Assembly (NCBI GenBank): GCA_021496505.1
Contig: CP053031.1
Coordinates: 496,001-560,000, forward strand
DNA length: 64,000 nucleotides
Source: Thermoleophilia bacterium SCSIO 60948
Lineage (GTDB): Bacteria; Actinomycetota; Thermoleophilia; Solirubrobacterales; 70-9
Direction of reading: 5' to 3'
The notes below the pieces were generated by a model, which saw nothing but the letters and a program-made list of their open reading frames with translations, did not search any database and had not been told where the DNA came from. Both the position numbers and the translations under genes were made by a program. This document shows, in pieces, positions 8,829 through 17,802 of the stretch. Numbering within the stretch: the stretch's first letter is position 1; each line of letters opens with the position of its first letter.

Positions 8829-9610
8829 GCGAGCGCGTCGACGGGCTCGCCTACGACGTCACCGGTGACGGCCCGCCGCTGCTCCTGATCCACGCCGGGA
8901 TCGCGGAGCGCCGGGCCTGGGACCCCGTGCTCGGCCGTCTCTCCGACCGCTTTCGCGTCATCCGCTACGACGGGCGCGGCTTCGGCGAATCCGACGATCC
9001 GACCGCCCCCTGGTACCTGCACGAGGACGCCGCCCGGTTGATCGAGGCGGTGGCGGGGGGGCCGGCGCGCGTGATCGGCAACTCGCTGGGCGGTTCGGTC
9101 GCGATCGACCTGGCGCTCGAGCGCCCCGACCTCGTCGAGCGCTTCGTCACCGTCGGCTCGCGCCCGGACGGGCTCGACGAGGACCCCTGGATGCTCGCCC
9201 GCTTCGAGGAGGTCGACGCGCTGTTCGAAGCCGGAGACGTCGAGGCGGCCAACGAGCGCGAGATGGAGATCTGGATGGACGGGACGCGAGCCCCGGGCGC
9301 CTGCGATGCGGCCGTTCGCGACGTCGTCTCGCGCATCAACGTCGAGCTGCTCAGGCGCCAGGCCGACCTGCCCGAGCCACTCGAGCTCGAGCCGGCCGCC
9401 TTCTTCAGGCTCGCGAACCTCGAGCCGCCGCTACTGGTGTGCGTCGGCGAGTACGACCAGCCGTCCGTCGCCGAGGGCTCGCGCCTGCTGGCCGACCGCA
9501 CCGGTTCGCGCCTCGTCGAGCTCCCGGGCTCGGCGCACGTCCCGGCGCTCGAGACGCCGGACGTCTTCTGCGACGCCGTGCTGCCGTTTCTCGACGGCGC
9601 GATCGCCTAG
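8825..9610 (+). CDS. Alpha/beta-hydrolase
   Basis: A 261-residue alpha/beta-hydrolase fold protein. An oxyanion-region strand (LLLIHAG) near residue 20 is followed by YDGRGFGES, the nucleophile elbow GNSLGG (Ser near 86), VGEYDQ (candidate Asp) and GSAHVP (candidate His near 238), giving a plausible Ser-Asp-His triad. The substrate is unknown. GTG 8825 gives a 4-bp overlap with fdhD. A longer version starting at 8768 would lie inside fdhD and is rejected. Confidence 0.85.
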   Translation: MSERVDGLAYDVTGDGPPLLLIHAGIAERRAWDPVLGRLSDRFRVIRYDGRGFGESDDPTAPWYLHEDAARLIEAVAGGPARVIGNSLGGSVAIDLALERPDLVERFVTVGSRPDGLDEDPWMLARFEEVDALFEAGDVEAANEREMEIWMDGTRAPGACDAAVRDVVSRINVELLRRQADLPEPLELEPAAFFRLANLEPPLLVCVGEYDQPSVAEGSRLLADRTGSRLVELPGSAHVPALETPDVFCDAVLPFLDGAIA

Positions 9611-9757
9611 CCGGCGGCGCAGCTGCATCGACAGGGCACGGCTTCGCATCTGCTCGCGGAAGCGGAGCATCCGGTCCTCGAACGCCGCCTGCTCGCACGC
9701 CTCACATTCCGCGCCCTCGAGACGCGACCCGCAAAGTCCACACCGCGAACGTGACAT
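9431..9757 (-). CDS. Small zinc-ribbon protein A (C-terminal part doubtful)
   Basis: ATG 9757 is preceded by a G-rich ribosome site. The first 50 residues hold a CxxC...CxxC pair (RCGLCGSRLEGAECEACE) and then a basic, helical Arg-rich segment. This part (9611-9757) lies outside other genes and resembles its upstream neighbour at 9892-10182, so the two look like diverged duplicates. After residue 49 the frame runs 180 bp antisense through the alpha/beta-hydrolase, so the true C-terminus may be shorter or disrupted. The role is unknown. A nucleic-acid-binding function is only inferred from fold and charge. Confidence 0.45.
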   Translation of the reverse strand: MSRSRCGLCGSRLEGAECEACEQAAFEDRMLRFREQMRSRALSMQLRRRLGDRAVEKRQHGVAEDVRRLERRDVRRARELDEARTGAVGQQARALGDGRLVVLADAHQ

Positions 9758-9891
9758 CCATGGCCCCCCGGCTTCGAGTTCCCCTCCGTACTTCGACGTC
9801 CCTACCCAGGCTCCTGAGATCGACGCAGGCTGGGCGCGAGCTTGCGAGGCCCGTGCGAGGGCGTCGCCCGGCGGAACCGTCCTGGCGGCCG

Positions 9892-10182
9892 CTACCCGGC
9901 CGAACGCTCGCGCTCGAGGGCGAAGGCTCCTTGGATGCGCGCCCGCAAGGTCGCCTGGCGTCGCGCCTGAGCAGGCGTCACGCGGCCCCGCGGTGGGGCT
10001 GGCTCCTGCGCTCGGACCGCGATCCGCGGGGACCGCGTCGACATCGCGGCTCGTCGATGAGCGCGGTCGATCAGCTCGATGACGCGCGCTTCGTCGGCCA
10101 ATCGGGCGCAGGCGGCGCAGGCGCTCTCGCCGCGCTTCAGCCTCCGCCCACAGACATCACACTTGACCGCGCCGAGCCTCAT
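9892..10182 (-). CDS. Small zinc-ribbon protein B, function unknown
   Basis: A 96-residue protein with an N-terminal treble-clef/zinc-ribbon-like site, CDVCGRR...CAAC, followed by a basic helical tail rich in Arg/Ala/Gln. GGGGGTGG is 8 bases upstream of ATG 10182. It is followed on the same strand by the related gene at 9757. No named family is recognised. The C-terminal part reads as a coiled or DNA-associating helix. Confidence 0.6.
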   Translation of the reverse strand: MRLGAVKCDVCGRRLKRGESACAACARLADEARVIELIDRAHRRAAMSTRSPRIAVRAQEPAPPRGRVTPAQARRQATLRARIQGAFALERERSAG

Positions 10183-10285
10183 CGCAGACCACCCCCGGAG
10201 CGTCCCGCCCCTTTGCCGCGGAGCGCTCCGATTGGCCCTCGAGACCTCCAGCTCGAGCGGAGCGATCCTTCCCCGGCAGACTAAA

Positions 10286-10314
10286 CGATCGGACCAAGGC
10301 CATTGGTTCGATCG
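10286..10314 (-). terminator. Rho-independent terminator of gnd
   Basis: Twelve-base arms CGATCGGACCAA and TTGGTTCGATCG (one G-T/A-type mismatch) enclose a 5-base loop. Read on the minus strand the hairpin is followed by TTTAG. It lies 36 bp beyond the gnd stop, in the right orientation for terminating gnd before the zinc-ribbon genes. Confidence 0.7.
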
Positions 10315-10349
10315 ATTGAGGAGAGGGGCGACTCCGGCGCCCACAGCCG

Positions 10350-11309
10350 CTAGCGCTCGAACCCGCCGATCCGCCCACCGCGGCGCTCGCGCTTGATCCC
10401 CGCGTCCTCGCCGAAAGGGTGGCCTCCGAAGCCGTGTCGCATCATCGCGATCGCGCGTGGGGCGTCGTGGTCGGAGTCGCGCGAGGCGATCAGCTGCATC
10501 ACCGCCTGGGCGATCACCGGCGTCGAGACCTCCATGTGCATCGCGTCGTCGACGAGCCAGTTGACCTCTCCGGTGTCCTCGACGTAGTCGGGCACGTCGG
10601 CGACGCCGCCGCGCTCGGCGTAGCTCGCCTGCATCAGGTCGACGAGCCAGGAGCGGATCACGGACCCGTGGCGCCAGCACTCGAGCACGTCGGCGATCGG
10701 CAGCTCGTCGCGATAGTGCTCGAGCAGGTCGACGCCTTCGCCGATCGCCTGCAGCATCCCGAACTCGATCCCGTTGTGGACGAGCTTCGTGAAGTGCCCG
10801 GCACCCGACGGTCCGGCGTGGACGTAGCCGCCCTCGACGGCGAGGTCGATCAGCATCGGCTCGATCCGCTCGACCGCCGCGCGCTCACCCCCGGCCATGA
10901 AGCAGGCGCCGTGGCGCGCGCCGGAGATCCCGCCGCTCGTCCCGAGGTCGACCAGCGACAGGCCCTTCTCGGCGACCCGCTTCGCGCGCCGGATCGAGTC
11001 ACCCCAGTAGGAGTTGCCTGCATCGACGATCACGTCGCCCGGCTCGAGCTTGTCCGTGAGCTCGTCGATCAGCTCGTCGACGACCGGCCCGGCCGGCACG
11101 TAGAGGAACACCGCGCGCGGTCCCTCGAGGGCGTCGCGGAAGCCGTCGATCGAGTCGACCGCCCGCATCCCCGCCTCGGTCAGCTCGGCCGGCGGGTCGT
11201 GGACGTCGTTGCCCGCGACGTCGATCCCCTTCTCGAGCGCCTGGAGGACGAGCGCCGCGCCCATCTTCCCCAGCCCCACGATCCCGATCTGCCGCTTTAC
11301 GTCTGCCAC
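10350..11309 (-). CDS. gnd: 6-phosphogluconate dehydrogenase, decarboxylating (short NAD-type form)
   Basis: Oxidises 6-phosphogluconate to ribulose 5-phosphate and CO2 in the pentose phosphate pathway. The 319-residue length matches the short GntZ/YqeC-type enzymes rather than the 470-residue NADP form. The Rossmann loop GLGKMGAALV is at residues 9-18. The motif GHFTKLVHNGIEFGM supplies the catalytic Lys and substrate-contacting residues, and SGARHGACFMAGG is the substrate loop. GTG 11309 has GGAGGAG 7 bases upstream. A strong hairpin after the stop ends the transcript. Confidence 0.9.
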   Translation of the reverse strand: MADVKRQIGIVGLGKMGAALVLQALEKGIDVAGNDVHDPPAELTEAGMRAVDSIDGFRDALEGPRAVFLYVPAGPVVDELIDELTDKLEPGDVIVDAGNSYWGDSIRRAKRVAEKGLSLVDLGTSGGISGARHGACFMAGGERAAVERIEPMLIDLAVEGGYVHAGPSGAGHFTKLVHNGIEFGMLQAIGEGVDLLEHYRDELPIADVLECWRHGSVIRSWLVDLMQASYAERGGVADVPDYVEDTGEVNWLVDDAMHMEVSTPVIAQAVMQLIASRDSDHDAPRAIAMMRHGFGGHPFGEDAGIKRERRGGRIGGFER

Positions 11310-11598
11310 GCTGTCTCCTCCATTGGGGTCCGGTGGAGTATCGGCCGGTTCGGCCGGCTCGTGAAGGGTCGGCGGGTCGGCGGTCTGGTGCAAACCGTGT
11401 GGCCGAATCAGGTAGGCGGTGGAGGTCGGGATACCGCGGGCGCCCGTGGTCTCCCGCGGGCGCCGCCGTCGGGGTCTGCAGGCGTATCGACGGTCAACCC
11501 CGACGGCGACCTCGCTACGCCTCCATTGCAGGCCCCTCGCCGCGACCGACCCGGTCGCGGCCCGCCGACCCGCCGAAGAGCGGAACTCCGCGGCCCGC
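11310..11598. other. Intergenic region with repeats between gnd and the cyclase gene
   Basis: This 289-bp gap has no credible gene. An 11-bp direct repeat (CCGCGGGCGCC) occurs at 11434-11444 and 11454-11464. An inverted repeat with perfect 10-base arms (CCGTCGGGGT at 11466-11475, its complement at 11497-11506) probably ends the SDR-cyclase transcript. The side near 11309 should hold the gnd promoter, but no clear hexamers were found. Confidence 0.5.
11466..11506 (-). terminator. Terminator-like inverted repeat downstream of the cyclase gene
   Basis: Perfect 10-base arms with a 21-base loop that can itself fold, 93 bp beyond the cyclase stop on the minus strand. There is no U-run, so it may be a Rho-aided or processing hairpin. 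Confidence 0.4.
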
Positions 11599-12264
11599 CT
11601 ATACCGCCCGAAGCAAGGCCCGACAGCTCGACCCATCACGCCCGACCAGCCGCAGCGGCAGCGCCAGCAGCTCGTACTCACCCGCGTCGAGGCCGGCGAG
11701 CGCCAGCCCCTCGATGATCCAGATCCCCGCGCCGAGCAGCGTCAGGTGGGTCTCGGCGCCCGTGTCGCCGCCGCCGACCGACAGGTAATCGACGCCGACC
11801 GTCATCACCCCGCGCTCGGCGAGCAGGGTCGCGGCGTCGGGCTCGATGTGGGCGAAGCCGGGGTCGAACGGCTCCTCCCACCAGCGGCGCTCCGAGTTCT
11901 TCGTCTTGAAGGCGATCCGCTCACCGGGGCGCGGGTCGTAGGGCCCGAGCTCGGCCGCTGTGATCGTCTCGCCGCTGATCTCGATCAGGCGGAGCGGTCC
12001 CATCACCGCCTCGAGCGGGAGGATGTCGATCCCCGACCCGTCGTCGATGAAGTGGTGCGGCGCGTCCATGTGCGTGCCGGTGTGCGCGCTCATCGACAGC
12101 TTGGTGACGTTGGCGGGTCCACCGTCGGAGATCGCCATCGAGTACGTGATCTCGACATCCGGGTCGTCGGGCCACGAGAGCATTCCGTCGGAGACCGGGA
12201 CCGTCGCGTCGATCCAGCCGTGATGGAGCGGCCGCGGCGCGGCCTGCGGGTCGAGGCCGGCCAT
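11599..12264 (-). CDS. Cyclase-family metal hydrolase (kynurenine formamidase-like)
   Basis: A 221-residue member of the cyclase/KynB family of metal-dependent amidohydrolases. The diagnostic metal site HTGTHMDAPHHF is at residues 61-72, and a second conserved Gly/Asp-rich loop (VGVDYLSVGG) lies near residue 165. The substrate could be formylkynurenine or another cyclic or N-formyl compound. No other kynurenine genes are nearby. ATG 12264 overlaps the SDR stop (TGATG), so the two proteins are translationally coupled and likely act on the same pathway. Confidence 0.85.
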   Translation of the reverse strand: MAGLDPQAAPRPLHHGWIDATVPVSDGMLSWPDDPDVEITYSMAISDGGPANVTKLSMSAHTGTHMDAPHHFIDDGSGIDILPLEAVMGPLRLIEISGETITAAELGPYDPRPGERIAFKTKNSERRWWEEPFDPGFAHIEPDAATLLAERGVMTVGVDYLSVGGGDTGAETHLTLLGAGIWIIEGLALAGLDAGEYELLALPLRLVGRDGSSCRALLRAV

Positions 12265-13073
12265 CAGATGAACTTCGGGTAGAGCGTCATGCCGCCGTCG
12301 ACGAACAGCGTCGAGCCGACGACGTACTCGGCCTGGTCGGAGGCGACCCAGGCGATCGCGCGCGCGACGTCTGCGACCTCCCCCCAGCGCCCGTAGGGGA
12401 TCTCGTCGAGCACCGCCTTGGACTGCGCCTCGTCGGCGAGGACGTCGGCGTTGATCGGCGTCGCGATCGCTCCCGGCGCGACGCTGACGACACGGATGCC
12501 GTGCGGCGCCAGCTCCCGCGCGATCGACTGGGCGAACAGCTTCTCGCCGCCCTTCGAGGCGCAGTAGTGGCTGAACTTCTCCCACGGGATCTGCTCGTGG
12601 ACGCTCGTGACGTTGACGATCGCTCCGCGCTCGCCGGCGTTGCGCAGCCCGCGAGCCGCCTCGCGCGCGCACAGGAAGGCACCGGTCAGGTTCACGTCGA
12701 TGACCCGCTGCCACTCCGACAGCGGCATGTCGATCAACGCATACGGCTTCTCGACGCCCGCGTTGTTGACGAGCAGGTCGACGCAACCGCCGAACTCGTC
12801 GGCCGCCGTGGCGAAGTTCGCCTCGACGTCGGCCTCGGAGGTCACGTCGCCCTTCACCGCGATCGCCGAGCCGCCCGCCGCGCGGATCGTCGCGGCCATA
12901 TCCTCGGCGACCGTGGAGTCGGTGATGTGGTTGATCGCGACCGCGGCCCCGTGCGCCGCGAGCTCGAAGCTCGCGCCCTGGCCGAGCCCGGAGTCGGCGC
13001 CGGTAACCAGCGCCCGACGGCCCTCGAGCAGGCGCGCGTCCGGGGGCTTGGGTTCGAACTCGAAATCGCCCAT
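12264..13073 (-). CDS. Short-chain dehydrogenase/reductase (glucose dehydrogenase-like)
   Basis: A classical SDR of 269 residues. The cofactor loop TGADSGLGQG is at residues 24-33, NNAG follows, the catalytic Ser is in NVTSVHE and the YCASK active site (Tyr and Lys) comes later. The tail GSTLFVDGGMTLYPKF is typical of SDRs annotated as glucose 1-dehydrogenases. ATG 13073 is used, with AGGTGG 11 bases upstream. GTG 13088 is an alternative. The gene diverges from the GH15 gene with 36 bp between starts and is coupled to the downstream cyclase. Confidence 0.88.
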   Translation of the reverse strand: MGDFEFEPKPPDARLLEGRRALVTGADSGLGQGASFELAAHGAAVAINHITDSTVAEDMAATIRAAGGSAIAVKGDVTSEADVEANFATAADEFGGCVDLLVNNAGVEKPYALIDMPLSEWQRVIDVNLTGAFLCAREAARGLRNAGERGAIVNVTSVHEQIPWEKFSHYCASKGGEKLFAQSIARELAPHGIRVVSVAPGAIATPINADVLADEAQSKAVLDEIPYGRWGEVADVARAIAWVASDQAEYVVGSTLFVDGGMTLYPKFI

Positions 13074-13109
13074 CTCGGTCTCGTCCACCTCTCGCTCGAC
13101 GGTCGTCGC

Positions 13110-15056
13110 GTGAGCGGGGCATCCTCGCAGGCGCCGCGGGGGGCGGCGAGCCCGGTCCACGGCGACTTTCCGCGGATCGGCGAGCTCGCGTTCCTGTCGG
13201 ACTGCCACACGGGCGCGCTCGTCGCGCCCGACGGTGGCGTCGAGTGGCTCTGCCTGCCGCGCTTCGACTCGCCGAGCGTCTGCGGCGCGCTGCTCGACCG
13301 CGACGCGGGCCGGCTGCGCTTCGCGCCGCGCGCCGAGCAGGTGCCTGTCGCGCGCCGCTACCTGCCCGGCACGAACATTCTCGAGACCACCTGGTCGACC
13401 GGTCGCGGCTGGGTGGTGGTGCTCGACGCGCTCACGGTCGGCCCATGGCGCGAGCGCGCCGACGACCCGCACGTCCGGCCGCCGGGCGACGAGGACGCCG
13501 AGCAGATCCTCGTCCGCGTCGCGACCTGCGTCCAGGGTGAGGTCGAGCTCGAGCTGTTCTGCGACCTGCGGCCCGGCTACGGCGCCGAACAGCTCGACTG
13601 GGAGCTCTCGGAGGACTTCTCGGGCGCGACCGCGACGCTGCCCGACGGTACGCCGCTCGCGCTCGGCGGCGACATGCGCCTGAGCGCCCAGCGCCACGGC
13701 GGATTGATCGAGGCTCGGCGCAGGCTTCGCGACGGCGACGCCTGCTGCGTATGTCTCGCCTGGGGATCAGATCCCGACATGCCCAGGGACGCGGCCGAGG
13801 CCCAGCGCCGGCTCGAGCACACCGGCGACTTCTGGCGCGACTGGCTCGGCAACGGCCACTTCCCCGACCACCCCTGGCGCGTCCACCTGCAGCGCTCGGC
13901 CGTGACGCTCAAGGGCCTCAGCCACGCGCCGACCGGCGCGCTCCTGGCCGCCGCGACGACGTCGCTGCCCGAGACCCCGGGCGGCTCGCGCAACTGGGAC
14001 TACCGCTTCACCTGGATCCGCGACGCGACCTTCGCGCTCTGGGGTCTGCATACGCTCGGCTTCGACGCCGAGGCGCGCGACTTCACCGAGTTCGTCGGCG
14101 ACGTCTGCCGCGACGTCTCCGAGCTTCAGATCATGTACGGCATCGACGGGCGCAAGGACCTCGCCGAGTCGACCCTCGATGCCCTCTCGGGCTACGAGAA
14201 CGCGAAGCCCGTGCGGATCGGCAACGGCGCCGCGAGCCAGCGCCAGAACGACGTCTATGGCGCGCTGCTCGACTCGCTCTACATCCACACGAAGACGCAG
14301 GACCGCGTGCCCCACGGCGTCTGGCAGATCGCCGACCAGATGGTCGACGCGGCGGCACGGATCTGGTCCGAGCCCGACCAGGGCATCTGGGAGGCGCGCG
14401 GCGAACCGCGCCACTACGTCTCCTCGAAGCTGATGTGCTGGGTCGCGCTCGACCGCGGCACCCGCCTCGCCGAGTCGCGCGGCGAGAGCGAGCAGGCGGA
14501 GCGCTGGGGGCGGATCGCCGACGAGATCAAGGCGGAGATCCTCGAGAAGGGCGTCACGGCCGAGGGCGTGCTGCGCCAGCACTACGACACCGACGCCCTC
14601 GACGCCTCGAACCTGCTCGCCCCGCTCGTCCGCTTCCTGCCGCCGAGCCACGAGGTGATCCGGAACACCGTGCTGGCGACGCAGCGCGACCTGACCGAGC
14701 ACGGTCTCGTCCTGCGCTACCGCACCGATGAGACCGACGACGGCCAGTCCGGGGTCGAGGGCACGTTCACGATCTGCTCGTTCTGGCTGGCCTCGGCGCT
14801 GAGCGAGATCGGCGAGACCGAGGCGGCTCGGGCGCTGTGCGAGAAGCTGCTCTCGATGTCGGGCGACCTCGACCTCTACGCCGAGGAGATCGAACCGGTC
14901 AGCGGGCTCCAGCTCGGCAACTTCCCGCAGGCCTTCACCCACCTCGCGCTGATCAACGCCGTCTCGCACGTGATCGCCGACGAGCTCTCGCCCGCGACCG
15001 GCGATGGCGGGATGACCGCAGGCTTCTCGCAGATCCGCGGCATGGGGGCCGGTTGA
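13110..15056 (+). CDS. Glycoside hydrolase family 15 protein (glucoamylase/trehalase-type)
   Basis: A 648-residue GH15 enzyme. The N-terminal beta-sandwich domain opens with IGELAFLSDCHTGALVA. The (alpha/alpha)6 catalytic domain carries the signature NWDYRFTWIRDATF near residue 295. The C-terminal EGTFTICSFWLA and GNFPQAFTHLALINA blocks surround the expected catalytic Glu. Actinobacterial members of this layout act on trehalose or alpha-glucans. It is cytoplasmic, with no signal peptide. GTG 13110 is the best start. It is followed with overlap by a DUF4126-like membrane protein. Confidence 0.92.
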   Translation: MSGASSQAPRGAASPVHGDFPRIGELAFLSDCHTGALVAPDGGVEWLCLPRFDSPSVCGALLDRDAGRLRFAPRAEQVPVARRYLPGTNILETTWSTGRGWVVVLDALTVGPWRERADDPHVRPPGDEDAEQILVRVATCVQGEVELELFCDLRPGYGAEQLDWELSEDFSGATATLPDGTPLALGGDMRLSAQRHGGLIEARRRLRDGDACCVCLAWGSDPDMPRDAAEAQRRLEHTGDFWRDWLGNGHFPDHPWRVHLQRSAVTLKGLSHAPTGALLAAATTSLPETPGGSRNWDYRFTWIRDATFALWGLHTLGFDAEARDFTEFVGDVCRDVSELQIMYGIDGRKDLAESTLDALSGYENAKPVRIGNGAASQRQNDVYGALLDSLYIHTKTQDRVPHGVWQIADQMVDAAARIWSEPDQGIWEARGEPRHYVSSKLMCWVALDRGTRLAESRGESEQAERWGRIADEIKAEILEKGVTAEGVLRQHYDTDALDASNLLAPLVRFLPPSHEVIRNTVLATQRDLTEHGLVLRYRTDETDDGQSGVEGTFTICSFWLASALSEIGETEAARALCEKLLSMSGDLDLYAEEIEPVSGLQLGNFPQAFTHLALINAVSHVIADELSPATGDGGMTAGFSQIRGMGAG

Positions 15057-15472
15057 GCGCCGAACCGCTGGCGCGGGCGGCCGTCCTCGGGCTCGCGGGC
15101 GGGATGCGATCGCAGGTTCCTTGGGCGGCGATGGCGATCCGCGACCGAGGCTTCAGACGGCCTGGCGGGCTGATCCCGATCGGCGCCTTCGCCGGCGAGC
15201 TGATCGCCGACAAGAGCCCGAGGATGCCGAGCCGGCTGCGTGCGCGCGGGCTCGCCTTCCGGCTCGCCGGCTCGGGCAGCGTCGGCTTCGCTCTCGCCGG
15301 CCCGCGGGGCGCAGCGGTCGCGGCCTCGACGGCGATGGCGAGCGCCCAGGTCATGAGTCGTGGCCGCGTCGCTCTCGGTGAGCGGACCGGGATTCCGGAT
15401 CCGGTGCTGGCGGCGATCGAGGACGGCCTCGCGCTCGGTCTCGCGCTGTGGGCGACGGCGGGGGGCGGATAG
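15053..15472 (+). CDS. DUF4126-like small membrane protein
   Basis: A 139-residue protein with hydrophobic segments separated by Gly/Arg-rich turns. The GGMRSQVPWAAMAI motif near the N-terminus and Gly/Ala helices at the C-terminus resemble DUF4126 proteins, whose function is unknown. The TTG start at 15053 overlaps the GH15 stop (TTGA), which suggests translational coupling. No catalytic residues are evident. Confidence 0.62.
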   Translation: MSAEPLARAAVLGLAGGMRSQVPWAAMAIRDRGFRRPGGLIPIGAFAGELIADKSPRMPSRLRARGLAFRLAGSGSVGFALAGPRGAAVAASTAMASAQVMSRGRVALGERTGIPDPVLAAIEDGLALGLALWATAGGG

Positions 15473-15543
15473 CCGGCGCAAAGGCTTTCGTACCGCCGCC
15501 CGAATTCTCAAGCCGCCGCGGACGGCGACCGAGAAGAGGTGGA

Positions 15544-17112
15544 GTGAGCTCTCAGAACGCAGTGGGCGGCGCCAAGCGCCTGACCCTGATCGCGATGATC
15601 TTCGCGGTCTCCATGACCTTCATCGACCAGACGATCGTCTCGATCGCGGTCCCCGACCTCCAGAACGATCTCGGGCTCTCCGAGAGCGGCGTCCAGTGGG
15701 TCGTCAACGGATACCTGCTGGCGCTCGCCGCGCTGTTCGCGTTCGGCGGGCGGATCGCCGACATCGCCGGCCACAGGCGGATGGTGATGATCGGCATCGC
15801 GATATTCGCCACGGCCTCGGCCCTCTGCGGCGCCACACCCTCGGGCTCGTTCGCCGAGCCGTGGCTGATCGTCTTCCGCGTCATCCAGGGCGCCGGCGCG
15901 GCGATCATGTTCCCCGCCGCGCTCGCGATCGTCGTCTCGGCCTACCCCCAGGGTGAGCGCGGCAAGGCGCTCGCGATCTTCTTCGGCGTCGCGGGCGGGC
16001 TGACCGCCGTCGGACCGCTCGCCGGCGGTTACCTGATCGAGGTCTCGTGGCGGCTGATCTTCCTGATCAACGTCCCGATCGCACTCGCGGCCATCGGCCT
16101 GACTCTGCGCGCCAAGCCCGACGACACGCGTCGCCCGGCACGCCTCGACGTCCGCGGCGCGGTCCTGTTCGCGCTCGGCATGGGACTGCTCGTCCTCGGT
16201 CTGCAGCAGTCGGCAGCCTGGGGTTGGGACAGCCCGGCGACCATCGCCTCGATCATCGTCGGCGCGCTCGCGCTGGTCGCGTTCGTTCGCGCCCAGCTCG
16301 TCACGCCCGAGCCGCTGATGCAGGTGCGGATCTTCAGAGGCCGCGGCTTCGCGGCCGACGCCGCGATCCTGTTCTTCATCTCGATCGCGTTCGTCCCGAT
16401 GTTCCTGTTCGCGTCGATGTACTCGCAGATCTCGCTCGGCGAGGACGCCTCGAACGCGGGCCTCTACATCGGCACCTTCTTCTTCGGCTTCGTGATCGCG
16501 GCCCAGTGGGGCGGGCGGATCCTCGACGCCCGCGGAGCCAAGCCCGCGGCGATCCTCGGGACGGCCGTCGGGGCCGTCGGCTTCTACCTATGGGCGAAGT
16601 CGATGCCTGCCGCCGACTACGACGACCAGTGGTGGCGGCTGATCGTCGCCGGTGCGGGGACCGGGCTCGTGTTCGGCCCGATCTCGACGGACGCGCTCAA
16701 CCGGGCGCCCGGCACGAGCTACGGCGAGGTCACCGGGATCACCCAGACCGTCCGCAACCTCGCGGCCAGCCTCGGCCTCGCGGTTCTCGGCACGCTGCTG
16801 ATCAGCCAGAACCGATCGAACATCGAGTCGACGCTCGCGTCCGAGGGGATCCCGAAGTCGACCGCCGACGAGGTCGCGCAATCGCTCAGCCAGGGATCGG
16901 GTGGTGACTCGAGCGGCTTCAGCCACGGGGGCGAGAAGGCGAAGGAGATCTTCGCCGCGGTCCAGCACGACTTCGGCGTCTCGATGGAGACGGTGTTCCT
17001 CGTGATGGCGGGGGCGATGGTGCTGGCGTTCATCGTCGCGCTCGTCTTCCTGCCGGCGGGCAAGGTGCCCGAAGCGGAGATCGACGACGACGCTCCGGCG
17101 CCGGCGCTCTAG
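15544..17112 (+). CDS. MFS drug exporter, DHA2 (EmrB/QacA) family, 14 TM
   Basis: A 522-residue major facilitator protein with 14 predicted membrane helices. Motif A-like GGRIADIAGHRRMV lies between TM2 and TM3. The TM1 signature DQTIVSIAVPDLQ and GAGAAIMFPAALAIV (motif C region) mark the DHA2 family of proton-driven drug efflux pumps. GTG 15544 has AGAGGTGG at ideal spacing. A polar Ser/Gly-rich loop precedes the last helix. The exported compound is unknown. No regulator gene is adjacent. Confidence 0.92.
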   Translation: MSSQNAVGGAKRLTLIAMIFAVSMTFIDQTIVSIAVPDLQNDLGLSESGVQWVVNGYLLALAALFAFGGRIADIAGHRRMVMIGIAIFATASALCGATPSGSFAEPWLIVFRVIQGAGAAIMFPAALAIVVSAYPQGERGKALAIFFGVAGGLTAVGPLAGGYLIEVSWRLIFLINVPIALAAIGLTLRAKPDDTRRPARLDVRGAVLFALGMGLLVLGLQQSAAWGWDSPATIASIIVGALALVAFVRAQLVTPEPLMQVRIFRGRGFAADAAILFFISIAFVPMFLFASMYSQISLGEDASNAGLYIGTFFFGFVIAAQWGGRILDARGAKPAAILGTAVGAVGFYLWAKSMPAADYDDQWWRLIVAGAGTGLVFGPISTDALNRAPGTSYGEVTGITQTVRNLAASLGLAVLGTLLISQNRSNIESTLASEGIPKSTADEVAQSLSQGSGGDSSGFSHGGEKAKEIFAAVQHDFGVSMETVFLVMAGAMVLAFIVALVFLPAGKVPEAEIDDDAPAPAL

Positions 17113-17134
17113 ACGCTCTCGGCGCGGGCCGAGC

Positions 17135-17785
17135 TCAGAGGACCTCGACGCGGTCGCCGACGGCGAGCGGGCCGGGGGAGACGACGGTCGCGCAGAGCCC
17201 GAGGTCGCCGCCGAAATCGCGGTTGATCCGCCGCAGCACGTCCGGGTCGATCTCGAGCGAGTCCGGCTCGGGATCGATCGTCGTGATCTTGCAGCGCTCG
17301 CAGGTCCAGGCGATGCGGACGACGGCCTCGTCGCCGATCCGCAGGTCGCGACCGACCCAGTCACGCTCGCCGAGGCCATCGACGCCTTCGACGTGGATGT
17401 TGGCTCGAAAGCGCAGCGGGTCGAGGCCGTCGCGGACCGCCGCGACGGCGCCGTCGGTGGTCAGCAGGAGAGGGGTGTCGTCCCAGAGGTGACCGCCGTC
17501 CGCCGCCTCGAAGTTGGCACCCTCGCCGGCCAGGTCCTCGGCGATCGCGGCTGCGTCGGCCGAGTCCCAGGCATGACCGTCGACGAGGACGTCGCCGTCC
17601 GTGGTGAGGCTCGTCTGCACGCCGAGCATCCGCTCACGGACCCGGGCCGTGACCAGCTTGCCGGTCGGAGTTCGCAGCGTGACCGAGCGGTCACCCGCGA
17701 ATCCGTCCTGGCGCAGGTCGACCCGGTCGAGGTCCTCGCCGCGCATCGACTTGACGGGGAAGCGCCGCAGCGCCGCGACCCTCAT
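17135..17785 (-). CDS. MOSC-domain protein (YcbX/mARC-like)
   Basis: A 216-residue protein with an N-terminal MOSC_N barrel (RRFPVKSMRGE) and a C-terminal MOSC domain with WTCERCKITTIDPE, containing the conserved cysteine that can ligate Mo through the cofactor. Family members reduce N-hydroxylated bases with a sulfurated Moco. It sits among Moco genes and next to a DUF6457-like gene, which supports a molybdenum enzyme role. ATG 17785 is chosen. GTG 17797 would add four residues. Confidence 0.85.
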   Translation of the reverse strand: MRVAALRRFPVKSMRGEDLDRVDLRQDGFAGDRSVTLRTPTGKLVTARVRERMLGVQTSLTTDGDVLVDGHAWDSADAAAIAEDLAGEGANFEAADGGHLWDDTPLLLTTDGAVAAVRDGLDPLRFRANIHVEGVDGLGERDWVGRDLRIGDEAVVRIAWTCERCKITTIDPEPDSLEIDPDVLRRINRDFGGDLGLCATVVSPGPLAVGDRVEVL

Positions 17786-17802
17786 CGTGCCCGACACGTC
17801 GC

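Noticed and set aside
9648-9680. GATGCTCCGCTTC in the zinc-ribbon A gene, identical to part of the moxR hairpin unit
   Set aside because: The 13-base match has no stem arms around it and lies in a coding segment, so I treat it as coincidence.
12501-13109. An N-terminal extension of the GH15 protein by 203 codons
   Set aside because: It is antisense to the SDR catalytic core, and the GH15 domain starts normally after GTG 13110.
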